From NCBI GenBank assembly GCA_018697195.1, contig CM031864.1, forward strand, positions 26,756,944 through 26,820,943: 64,000 bases of DNA, given 5' to 3'. The stretch comes from Certhia americana. Taxonomy: Eukaryota; Chordata; Aves; Passeriformes; Certhiidae. Within the stretch, counting starts at the first letter, position 1, and every line of letters begins with the position of its first letter. The notes under the pieces were generated by a model, which saw nothing but the letters and a program-made list of their open reading frames with translations, did not search any database and was not told the origin of the DNA. The translations under genes and the position numbers were made by a program. Below are positions 25,099 to 35,093 of this stretch, piece after piece.

Positions 25099-26299
25099 CT
25101 ACAAGTACCTTGGACAGTCTGCACTAAAAATTTTCAGTTACTCTTCAGGCTTCCTACCTACCTGAGAGGAACATTTGTTTATCAATCAGTTTTGTATTCT
25201 AGAAACTTCTGGTTTTTTTCTCTTTTATGTTTTAAACTAAGCAGGGTGAGCTCCACCCTGTCTCTCCCAACACTGGCCATGAGGGAGAGTCAGGGCTCAG
25301 GAGGCATTGTACTGACTACATTGTGAGACACCCTTGCCTTGGGTAACAGATGATGTGTTCAGTCTGTGCAGAGATTTTGCATTTCAAAGGAAAGCCCTTA
25401 ACAGTAATCAACCCTTGTGTTTGCTGCTGCTCACTTCAAGAGGGGAGTGTTATGAATACTTGACATGTGGAATAAATATTACAGAAGAGAAAATATTTTT
25501 TGCCACTTCACAACACTTACTCTTTTACTTGACCTTCTAATGAGATTTTATAAAACCCTAATGGGATCTGACTCATGTTGATATCATCAGACCTTCATGG
25601 GGTGACTTTGGTCCTCCATATGGAACTCATTCCAGCTAGAGGTCTGTGGTGGGGAAGCATCTCCATCACTGTCAGAAGTCGCAGTGCTTATTCCAACCAT
25701 CACCTCACAGTCATTACACAGAGGATGGGGTTAATTTTTGATTCCTCTCTCATTTACTCCAAGACACATCGTTTCAAAGTACACGCTGACACATGGAGAT
25801 GGACCATTTATGAGGGGTGATGGACTCCACTGCCATTAAGTTTAAATGCATCATTAATTTTCTAGGCAGATATAAAACAAGACTCTGATATTCTGTTCTT
25901 CATTCCCAAGACTGACTTAAAAGTCAGTGACCTCTCTTGATTGAGCGGCCATTAAACTAGTCTGAACTATAGTAATTTTAATCTTCAGAGCATATAAAAA
26001 TTAGTGGTTAAAAACCCCCCAGATTTTAGGCAGATTTTTGCATAAGAGTCTGGCTTATTAATTTCTGCATTAAAATTATGCATAGACTTCTCTTCAAATG
26101 CACCTGAGTGAACTTTTTAGGTTCCTTAGTTTCCAAGTCCAAGGTGAAATTCTATACAAAATGATTGCATAACTGAAACATTTCAGGAGCCTGATCTACT
26201 AAGATTTAAGCATATTTGTTTTATAGGGATTTAAATTATTCACCTCAGCTAAAATTAATGTGAAGGGAAGAAGAAAACAGGTGGAACAATGATCATCCC
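25099..26299. other. unique sequence, nothing recognised
   Basis: Non-coding. A GC-richer patch (25230-25330) matches no family I recognise. Confidence 0.4.
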
Positions 26300-26373
26300 T
26301 GTCCTAGAGGGGCAGGTTGGAACCAGGTGGTCTTTGATGTCCCTTCCAACCCAAACCATTCCATGATTCCATG
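26300..26373 (+). mobile_element. short CR1 3' end
   Basis: GGTCTTTGATGTCCCTTCCAACCCAAACCATTCCATGATTCCATG is the last 75 bases or so of the common CR1 tail with two octamer units. Heavily 5' truncated. Confidence 0.93.
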
Positions 26374-26927
26374 TTGGTGACCCCAGAGGTTTCAGATCCA
26401 AGGACATGAGGTACCTTCTGCTGGTGTAGATTTTGTTTCCTGCCCCATTCCTTGACTGTGGGCACAGATGCTGTCCTGGGACTGATGGCACAGCTGCCAT
26501 GGACAGGGTGGGCACTAGGAAAACCCATACAACCTTTTTTTTTAGGATCACTGCATAGGGTTAACCTTCCCATAATTAATCTGGTGTCGTGAATAAAGTT
26601 CCCACCTTCATACCCTCCTCTATCACAACTGAGATTTTACTGTGAAATAAAAAATCCTCAAGTTCTGCCATGCCGGGTGTGGCCAAATTGGCTTTTTCTG
26701 TTCTCCCTGTTTTCTCTAAATCATCAAGTAGTTTTGGTGTCAACACATAAATTTAACTTCTGCAGATGGACTATTAAATATTTTTTAATTTAAATAGGAG
26801 CAGGTTTTGTTTGTTGGGTTTTTTGGGGGAGTAGTGTGTGATTTTTTTTTATTTGTTTTGGTCTGTTGTTGTGAGCTTGCTTGTGGGGTTTTTTGGCAGT
26901 GCTGGAATAAAATGCTGATTTTTGACA
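26374..26927. other. unique sequence, T/G-rich patch
   Basis: Nothing recognised apart from a T/G-rich stretch (about 26800-26900) that gives a chance hydrophobic open frame. Confidence 0.45.
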
Positions 26928-27050
26928 GAGTCCAAGTCCAGGCTGGACGGGGCTTGGAGCAACCTGGGCTAGTGGAAGGTGCCCTGGCCCATGGCAGGCG
27001 ATGGCACAGGGTGGGCTTTAGGGTCCCTTCACACCCAAATCATTCCACAT
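26928..27050 (+). mobile_element. CR1 LINE 3' fragment
   Basis: Starts in GTCCAAGTCCAGGCTGGACGGGGCTTGGAGCAACCTGGGCTAGTGGAAGGTG, then CCCATGGCAGGC and GGGTCCCTTCACACCCAAATCATTCCA. The octamer end is eroded. Confidence 0.93.
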
Positions 27051-28868
27051 AATTGTGCTTCGTTGATCCTCTTGTGATTGACTTGGTCATCCAGTGAGTG
27101 AAAACTGAAGTAATTTTGAGTGCTAAGCAAGATTATTATTTTATCTCTCAGCATATAAAAATTATGAAATTACTTATTGGATAGGGATATAAGTGGGCAA
27201 ATTGGAAGTGTGCGGGGGAGGGGGAGTAATTAAGTACATATTATTTACCCAAATATCTGCCTAAAGAGTAAAAAGTAGTTCAACATTCACAACTGAAGAG
27301 ACATCCAAGCTCCTGCATTGAGAAAAAATAGATGCAAAGTGCTTTTTTTGATCTCTCCTGATATTTCAGAATTATTATTTTACACAAACTAATGTAGCAG
27401 AAAAATAAGCAGCAAAACAGCACCACTCACAACAGTGTGTTTTCAGAAACTTAGTAAGAAGTCTGTTTCTTATCCTAATCACATTCACCAATTTAGTGTT
27501 TCTTCTTGTCCTGTTCCTGAAAAGCATCAGAATAATTTTCTTCCCACAAGTCCTATTGATTGCTGTCCTGTAGAAATTGAATGTATCTACACTATTTGTT
27601 TGGGTTTTGTTGTCAGTAACCCATTTTTGTTTGTTTCTTTTTGGTTTTTTTTTTTCAGTTCTACTATAAAATTCAAGTCAGTCTTGTTCTGAAATACAGG
27701 GAACTTGGGAGCAGGTTGCCCTGAGGGCTGCATTGTATTTTAATAAGTGTCTTAGAAACACCAGTTAATTGCCCTTGGACATGTGTTGGGGAATGCTTCC
27801 CATGCAATTTCTAGGTGTACTTATTGGGAATTCTTTCTAAAATTACTGAAGTGTGAGGAGGCAGGAGCAGCAGAGAGGGGTTTTTATGGATTGACCATGA
27901 CCCCCACCATTGCCCATCTTCCCTCAGGAGACTTTAGGAGGGTGTGTGTGGTGGAAGATATTGTTTTAATCTGAATTTGTTTTCTTTATCCAAACATATT
28001 TTAGTTATTGATCAATTCATTTTTTCCCAAGTCTGTTTTGCCTGTAACTATAATTGGTAAGTGACCTCCTTGTTTGTTTTCTTTTTTTGTTTTAATCACC
28101 ATCCATGAGGTTTTTCATCTCATTTTCTCTCCTGCTCTGTTGAGGAGGGAGATCAGGAGAACAGCTGAGCAGGCCCTGGCAGTCAGCCCAGGTCAACATC
28201 TTTATATGAATATATTTACATATTATACCAATATTGGTATGGGGAAAAGTGCTGCTTTGGGATCAGCTTCCATAGAACACCAAGTTTTATGGCAACATCA
28301 GGACAGATGAAGGTGAGAGTATCTCAAGGGAACAATTAGGGGAGTATGAGAGTGATGTAACAGAATTAATTTTGTTTATTGCCATTCTTTGCAATGCTTT
28401 TGCCTTTTAGAAACACAAAATTATCCTGAATTGCATCAGTTTTAAGATTGTATGAAGATTGTCATTCTAGGCAGGGAGATTTCACCACAGCCTCCCATGA
28501 TTCTGCCCAAATTTTCACTGGCTTAGGAAGTGCTGTGTGATTTCATGGACTGCAGCTAGGAGGAGCAGCATCAGTTCCCAAGGATTGCTGTCAGATTGTT
28601 TCACACCAGTACATTATTTTGTGAACATGGAGTGGACAGGAGTAACTACCTACTCATAAATATTTATTTACATGTTAGATTGCTAATTTGAAAGCTTAAA
28701 TTGAATTAATTTGGGTTGCTTACTTATGAGTGGAATAGAATGGTTTTGGCATAAGGACTTCAGTTGTGGTCAGACCTTCATCTCCAAGTGATGAATTGCT
28801 CTGGTTACAATGCTCTTGTTTCAATAAATTATTACATTAGATAAAAGATTATCTTAATGTATAACAAT

Positions 28869-28874
<6 letters not shown>
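27051..28874. other. unique sequence, nothing recognised
   Basis: AT-rich, with T-rich patches at 27640-27660 and 28075-28095. No gene or repeat recognised. Confidence 0.4.
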
Positions 28875-28899
<25 letters not shown>

Positions 28900-28927
28900 C
28901 CCAAAAAAGCCCCCAAAAAACAAAACC
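28875..28927. repeat. poly(A) run of 25 plus A/C-rich tail
   Basis: Twenty-five A, then CCC, A-runs and CCCCC. Low-complexity DNA. The 28000-28870 sequence upstream does not look like a processed gene copy. Confidence 0.95.
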
Positions 28928-29000
28928 AGGCAGACATTAAGTTTTGTAATAGCTGTTAAATTTAGAATTTCAATGATTATTAAGGAATTAATTTACTCAG

Positions 29001-29085
29001 CTGAGGCATTGGCACAGTTTGCCCACCGAAGACCTGGTCTTAGTGGAAGGCTCCCTGCCCATGGCAGGGATTGGAATGAGAGGAG
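29001..29085 (+). mobile_element. CR1 fragment with internal deletion
   Basis: CTGAGGCATTGGCACAGTTTGCCCACCGAAGACCTGG jumps straight to TCTTAGTGGAAGGCTCCCTGCCCATGGCAGGGATTGGAATGAGA. The middle of the usual tail, including the GCTGTGGCTGCCCCTGGATCC part, is missing. The 3' end is lost. Confidence 0.85.
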
Positions 29086-29771
29086 AATAATTTTAACATT
29101 TAAAAAAATATAAATGAAAAATGCTTATATAGGTCAGATGATCACCAAAACTGAGCACACAAACACTTGGCGTTTAATTCTGAAGCTCAGCAAGGAGTAT
29201 TTCCTAATGGTTTACCAGTAACATAAACTATAATTTACTCTCTTAAATATGAAAAAAAGAATTGAAAATGTAATACTTCTTTTCCATAAAGGTCTGTTTC
29301 AGTCAATAAGTACTTTGTGAAATGACAAACCCTATTGCAAACAAGAAAACTTCTTTAAAAAGCCCTTTATAACATGCAGCATATTAAAGCACATTTTATG
29401 ATTTATGTAGCCTAAATATGAATATAAATTGATTGTTTTCTTCTTTCTTGTGCTCGACTGGAAATGTAAGGGGTTTTTTTTGTTTGCTTTAACAACCTAC
29501 CAATAATTTTTCAGAGCTAAAAGACTATGTCATTAGACTTTGCCTACTTGTAAATATGTAAATGCCACTATAAATATTAGCATTTTTCTTGGTTGAAGGA
29601 TGTAAATTTGGCTTTGGGAAATTTGGAAGTGAGAGATGAGGAAAGGGAGGAAACAGTAACAAGGAAAGTAGGATGTGGAAAATGAAAGGATGCCACAAGG
29701 TGATCGAGGATGCTGAGGTACAGCATCACTGGGACAAGACTCTCATATAAGGAAACCCCCCCACAGTCCCT
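29086..29771. other. AT-rich unique sequence
   Basis: No gene or repeat recognised. Confidence 0.4.
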
Positions 29772-29776
29772 TACAA

Positions 29777-30148
29777 TGTTATATTAATTTCCCCAGCTAT
29801 GTCATCCCTTGTTCACTCCCCAGTTCTACAAACTTGTGTTCTCTGGTCCCCAGTTGGTTCCCTTGCTTTACCATTGCTCCCCCTGAACCCTGGCTGGTTA
29901 TTGCCCTACAGCCTGCCGCTTCCCCACTTGAAAACTCAGACCCTCTGTTCTCTGACTTTTGTCACTGACCTCCTTCCAGTGAGGATAATAAACTCCTGGG
30001 AACATTATACAAAAGTTGCTCCTGCGTTTTCTTTGCCAGCACTCAGTTACCATCTTGGCACACGAGATTTGGACTGAAGAGCTGTACCTCCCTCAAAGCG
30101 CGCTCTCAGGAAAGCATTGGCTGCTTCTACCACACCGCCACAGTATGG
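29777..30148 (+). mobile_element. probable solo LTR, unassigned family
   Basis: Starts TGTTATATTAATTTCCCCAGCTATGTCATCC, is pyrimidine-rich, contains AATAAA in GGATAATAAACTCCTGGG (about 29985-29990), and continues into a GC-richer U5-like end. TACAA flanks both sides (29772-29776 and 30149-30153), an exact 5-base match. The right edge would then read ...CACAGTATGG rather than a canonical CA, so either the border or the duplication may be wrong. No internal retroviral sequence adjoins it. A 92-codon frame (29799-30077) lies within it and is probably spurious. Confidence 0.5.
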
Positions 30149-30153
30149 TACAA

Positions 30154-30590
30154 GACTTTCAAGTTCAAAAGCTGAAACTCAATTTTTAGAATTAAGATTC
30201 GTGGATGTTTCATGGTACTTTCAGCTTGCACCCATTTTTAGGCTTACACTTAGTCTGGATTTGTGATTTCCAAATCACTGAGTTTGGGGTTGTTTGTTTT
30301 ATGTGAAAAATTCTAAAAATTCCATAAATATGTAAATCCTCTGATAAGGTGTGTGTGCATAAGGAAATTCTAAGTAGAATAAAAGCACAAAAATGCCAGG
30401 GGGAAGTGAGAAGAGACTTGGCCATACTTGACCTGAGTGCAAACAGTGACTTCCAAACCCCTCTTTCTTTGTGAAATGTGGTATTTCTGTCTCAGCAGAC
30501 AAGACTCCAGAAATACTGACTCAAGTTTTACATAAGGTCACTAAAATTTCCTAAATATCTATGAATATTGGTGTGTTCTTTTGTTTACTA
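30154..30590. other. unique sequence, nothing recognised
   Basis: Short stretch between the LTR-like block and a reverse CR1. No motif recognised. Confidence 0.45.
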
Positions 30591-30715
30591 CAGAATCCCA
30601 GACTGTTTTGGGTTGGCAGGGACCTTAAAGCACATCCAGTGCCAAGGGCAGGGACACCTTCCACTAGATCAGATTGCTCCAAACCCCATCCAGCCTGGCC
30701 TGGAACAATTCTAGG
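30591..30715 (-). mobile_element. CR1 LINE 3' fragment
   Basis: Plus-strand reading CAGAATCCCAGACTGTTTTGGGTTGGCAGGGACCTTAAAGCACATCCAG, GGCAGGGACACCTTCCACTAGATCAGATTGCTCCAAACCCCATCCAGCCTGGCC. It is in opposite orientation to the copy 250 bases downstream. Confidence 0.93.
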
Positions 30716-30961
30716 GCCCTGAGCAAGGTGTGTGCCCATTATAGGAAGTAACAGAGAGTGGAAAAATTACACTCTTTCCAATACAGAATGCAACACTGCT
30801 CCACAGATAAATTCATTTGCCTAACAATATGTACTTTCCTGTAGATATTAAAGTGTTACAAAAATGAATTAATTTAACACTGCATTATCTTATTTACTTT
30901 AATGGCTATAGTGAGGTTAATGTTATTTATACCTATAAAAAGGCAGAACTTAACCATAACA

Positions 30962-31043
30962 TTGTGGGCAAGAATGTTCCTGCCCATGACACAGGGTGGA
31001 ACGAGATCATATTTAAGGTCTCTTCCAACCCAAACCAATTTGG
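30962..31043 (+). mobile_element. short CR1 3' end
   Basis: GAATGTTCCTGCCCATGACACAGGGTGGAACGAGATCATATTTAAGGTCTCTTCCAACCCAAACCAATTTGGTG. Only about 80 bases remain and the octamer is eroded. Confidence 0.9.
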
Positions 31044-31509
31044 TGTCCTAGGAGTACCCTGCTTTGACATTGACTGTTGTGGAAAGCCTCATTTACCAGG
31101 TCAGTCAGGAGACAGATTCCAGGTAATTTATTTTAGTATGAAATACTTTATCAGGGAGACTTTCAAGATCATTTGGGAAAATGTAACAAAGAACTTGTGC
31201 ACAGCTGATACTGGCTTTCAATAGGAAATAGGGGAAAAGGACCACTAACAATCTCTAGCAACTTTGTTTCCTGTGATTATAATTCTTTGTGATGGTCTCG
31301 GAAAACAAAACAGAGCAGTCCTACCTGGGTTGGGAGACATTGGCTTCACCCAGTGTCATGTGGCACAGAAATTACTGCTCCACAGATTTCTTTGTGAGCT
31401 CGTGTATCAAACAGAAAATATGATTTAGCCTCTGCAGTAATCACTGAGTGAGAAGCCTGAAAAGGCTTCAAGCACCAGTAAAAATTGCTGGGGGACTGTT
31501 GAATTTCCT
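31044..31509. other. unique sequence, nothing recognised
   Basis: No gene. A 145-codon minus-strand frame (31346-31783) runs across this and the adjoining old repeat and shows no domain. Confidence 0.4.
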
Positions 31510-31640
31510 GACTTGGAGATGTTCCACCTGGGCTGGGCAGAGCCCTGAGCAACCTGACATCTGCTGGCCCTGTGCAGAGCAGGGCCTGGAATGGAGATTT
31601 CCAGAGGCTCTTTACAACCTTTATCATCCCCTGATGCCAT
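31510..31640 (+). mobile_element. possible very old CR1 3' fragment
   Basis: AGCCCTGAGCAACCTGACATCTGCTGGCCCTGTGCAGAGCAGGGCCTGGAATGGAGATTTCCAGAGGCTCTTTACAACCTTTATCATCCCCTGATG follows the order of an old CR1 tail (GAGCAACCTG, GCAGGG, TGGAATGGATGAT, CAGAGGTCCCTTCCAACC, ATGATTC), with many changes. Confidence 0.6.
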
Positions 31641-33640
31641 GATTTGAAAGGGCAGAGGAAATTAGTCCCCACTTTGCTCCAGATTCTGATGTCTGAGAAT
31701 GTGGAATCCCATGTGCTGCAAGGGACAGGGATCATATTGCAACAATTATGGATTTCCTTCCTAAATCTGGAGCAAGAGTTCATGGGAACCTTGCCTCAAG
31801 GAACATCAAGTCTTAGGGAAGCATCTTGACCTTAAAATATTTCAGACAGGCTTTCCTGCTCTGTTATTAGATATTAACTTAGAAAAATGTAATTTTTTTT
31901 AAACCCCTATTTGCTGAGCAATGAATTCCTGCTTGGTTGGTTTAGACATGCTAAAATAAATATTTTTTATGAGACCAGGACCAAATAGAATAAATTCTAA
32001 TGAATAAGATTTTTTAAAATCATTTTTATACAGCATAAAGATAAAACTAAACAGGCTCTGTGTTCCTTTACATGGATATACAGAATCTCTCTTATTGATA
32101 CACTGAAAACATGGCCAGGAACAAAAGTGCAGGATCACTTGCAAAATCATGGAATCACAATCATAGAACCATAAGTAAAATGTGTAGATGGCCTTGTATG
32201 AAAAGCAAGTCAGCCTTCTTGTCTCATTTTGAATGGCTTGACAGGAAAAATAGTTTTATCCATCTGTCTGAGTGAGAAAAGATAGTATTTAATGCATAAT
32301 TTTCAGCTGAAATGTAGGATTGACTCACTTGATATTGAAATATCATCTACAAATACAGTCTTTGCCATATAAGGAAAAGAATGTTGGAAAAAATGACCTA
32401 TAACATAAGTGATGTAAAGAATATGACCTATTCAGCTTTTCTAAAAAGAAGACTGAAACACAACTCAAACAGGAAATCAAACCCTTTTCATTAACCCTTT
32501 TCATTTTAGAGAAAATAATTTAGCAGAGAAAGTCATAGTGAAAACCAGGTCTGGAAGCTCAGGGAAAATGGATTCAAACTGGAACTGTGCTGGGGATTTG
32601 GAAAGGTCCAGGCATTCATAAGAGCAAAAGTGATTTATAAAAGAAACAGGAAAAAGAGAAGCGTAATAGATATTTTTCATTTCAGTGTTTTCAGAATAAG
32701 TGTTTCAAGAACATATTGTTCAGTTGAACACAGAATATTGGACTCAAAGAAATGCTAAGTCAAAGTTAATGGTCTGCACTATTGGTAGAAAATTATTTCC
32801 CTCACCCTACAAATGCACAGATGGAACAATAAGCATTGCATCCATCCCATGAAAGGAGTTGAAAATCTTTCATAAATTCTGAAATGGAAGCAATTCCTTT
32901 TCCAGGAACTCTGAAGAGATTGAAATAGTGAAAAAAAAGTCAGGGGAAAGTACTGCCATTTTTTACTAAAATACACAGAAAGAAATAATTTTGCTGGAAA
33001 ACATGTGGAAATATTTCACACTTGTGTTTTTCCCTCTCTCTAAAATAATTTAACTATCTGAAAGATAGATTCTTTCTGTTATACTGATCAGGAAGAAATG
33101 TTTTGGGTGGGCTTTGGTTTGGGGTTTCTTTGTTCTTGGTTGTTGGGGGGTTTATACTTCTTGTTGTGGATTATGAAAACTAAAACAGAACTGGAGTTAC
33201 TTACAGAGGTCATTGCCTTCATCAGTCAGACACTTTGAGATATCTCATCTCTTGTCCTCACCACATTCTTCTTGCAGAAAAACATCTGGATATTAATTTA
33301 GAAAGCAATTGCATTTTCTAGCAAAATAATTTTTAATTGATACAAAAAAACACCCAAAAATCCCAAACCACCCTTTTAACCCTTAAAATATGGTTACTTG
33401 CAACTATATTTCTTCTTTCCCTTGGCATCCTCTTTGACAGACAATGATGAAACAGCACTTCTAATGGAGCAGTTATTTAAACAGGATCCTGCTTTAAGGA
33501 TTAATGAAATAGCTCATCTATAAAGGATGGATTTCCATCCCAAGATGCACTTCCAGGATGTCATAAATCCCTCTGAAAAAAAAAGGCCTCCAAGTTAATG
33601 GGGCTTTTGTACAAATCCTCATATGAGAGGTTTGATATTC
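31641..33640. other. AT-rich unique sequence, one possible CR1 scrap
   Basis: About 2 kb without a gene. At 32147-32200, ATCATGGAATCACAATCATAGAACCATAAG may be the octamer end of a reverse CR1, too short to be sure. Elsewhere nothing was recognised. Confidence 0.4.
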
Positions 33641-33645
33641 AAATC

Positions 33646-34398
33646 TGTTGGGGGTTGGGTTATTTTCTTATAGAAATTTTTCCCAGAAGTTGCTAAGAAG
33701 CTAATGGCTGGGTGCTTTTCAGTATTCATGGGTGCTTAGGAACAAACAAAAAAAGCAGCAAGGGCAGAGACAGGGAGGCACCATCTTCACTTCTCTCTGG
33801 GCAGTTTTTTCTGCTCTCGGGAGAACGGCCGGGGCTGCTCATCTCGGTGCGGTGGAGAGCTCTCACCATCCTTCACCTGGAACTCGGTCGGACCACCGTC
33901 TCTTCGTGTGTCCCCCGGGATTTTTGGGAACCCATTCTGTCCCTGTCCTGTCAGGAGCTCCTTCTCCCTGCCCTGCACCCAAGGCTTCTTCAGTTTTGTT
34001 TGAAGTCTCCCCACGCTGTGTTTTCTGCAGCCCCTGCCCAGCCGAGACACTTTCCAACAGCTCCAACCACTGTAAACCCTCAGTTACATCTCATCCTCCC
34101 AGGACTGCTGCTGACTCTGGTAGCTTGTAACAGTACTGAGGGGGGTGGGGGGTGCCAGAGAAAACTGTAACTGGGTTGTTGTTTTTTTCTTTTCTTCTCT
34201 AGTTCTGTTTGTTGTCAATATTATAGTTATTATTGTTAATTTACCTTGTTAGACTAACTAGTAAAGAACTGTCATTCCTACCCTCATATCGTTGCCTGAG
34301 ACCTCTCCTTCAATTTTGGGATTATAACAAAATCCAAGGGAAGTTTCCATTTTTTTTTTAGTTCCTAGCAGACACCCCTGTCTTTCCAAGCCAAGACA
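33646..34398 (+). mobile_element. solo LTR, endogenous retrovirus family A, copy 3, intact ends
   Basis: 753 bases, TGTTGGGGGTTGGG at the left and CCAAGACA at the right. AAATC occurs immediately before (33641-33645) and after (34399-34403), a perfect 5-base target duplication. This sets the family's ends. A 5-base duplication fits ERVL-like and some other retroviral classes and differs from the 6 bases usual for avian alpha/beta-type elements. By hand it differs from copy 1 at about 12 of the first 155 positions. No gag, pol or env remains. A 132-codon frame (33732-34130) starts at GTG and is probably fortuitous. Confidence 0.95.
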
Positions 34399-34565
34399 AA
34401 ATCCTATTTGCTTCTCCTCATCATGCATCATGTTGTTTTATGTGATGGGATAAGTGCAAGATCATAATAACATCTACTCATAATAAACAAAATAGTCTTC
34501 ACATTCAGGAGTCCCTGTGTCTGCCACTGAATCACTGGAAAACTGGCTGATGTGAGGATTCAGTC

Positions 34566-35093
34566 AGAGAATCCCAGAATGGCTTGGGTTGGAAGGGACT
34601 TCAAATCCAATCCAGTCCCACATCCCTGCCATGGGCAGGGACACTTTCCACTAACGCACAGGTCTCCAAACCCCTTGGATGCTTCCAGAGATCCAGGGGC
34701 AGCCACAGCTTCTCTGGGCACCCTGTGCAGGGATCTCCCCTCCCTCACACGTCCTTCCCAATATCCCATCTAACCGTGCCCTCTGGCAGTGGGAAGCCCT
34801 TGTCCTGTCTCTCCCGTTCTTGATGAATTTTCCCTCTTCAGTTCCTAGTAGCCCCTTCGGACCCTGGAAGTTGCTGGGAGGTTTCCACACAACCTTCTCT
34901 TCTCTGGGCTGAACATTCCCAGCTCTCCCAGCCTGGGTCCATTGGGGAGGTGCTCCAGTGCCCTCAGCAACTTCATGGCTTCCTCTGGACTTGCTCTGCC
35001 AGTTCCGTTTCCTTGTGTCTTGGTCACCAGAACTGGAGACTGCACTGCAGGTGGGGTCTCACTAGAGCAGAGTGGAGAGGGGGAGTTCCCTCC
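34566..35093 (-). mobile_element. CR1 LINE 3' fragment, longest in window
   Basis: About 530 bases in reverse. On the plus strand: AGAATCCCAGAATGGCTTGGGTTGGAAGGGAC, CCATGGGCAGGGACAC, GATCCAGGGGCAGCCACAGCTTCTCTGGGCACCCTGTGC, TCTGGCAGTGGGAAGCCC, TTCTCTGGGCTGAACATTCCCAGCTCTCCCAGCC, CCAGAACTGGAGACTGCACTGCAGGTGGGGTCTCACTAGAGCAGAGTGGAGAGGGGGA. It extends past the 3' UTR into the last part of the pol-derived region (GAGCAGAGTGGAGAGG). All six frames there are broken or short. Confidence 0.95.

Noticed and set aside
31346..31783. 145-codon minus-strand open frame
   Set aside because: It overlaps a probable old CR1 remnant and competing frames on both strands, with no known domain.
33732..34130. 132-codon frame inside LTR copy 3 as a possible retroviral accessory gene
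   Set aside because: No ATG start. The equivalent frame in copy 2 is disrupted, and the middle is read in a different frame in copy 1.
34552..35045. Multiple overlapping open frames on both strands
   Set aside because: They lie inside a reverse CR1 fragment. The GC-rich, stop-poor tail produces spurious frames.
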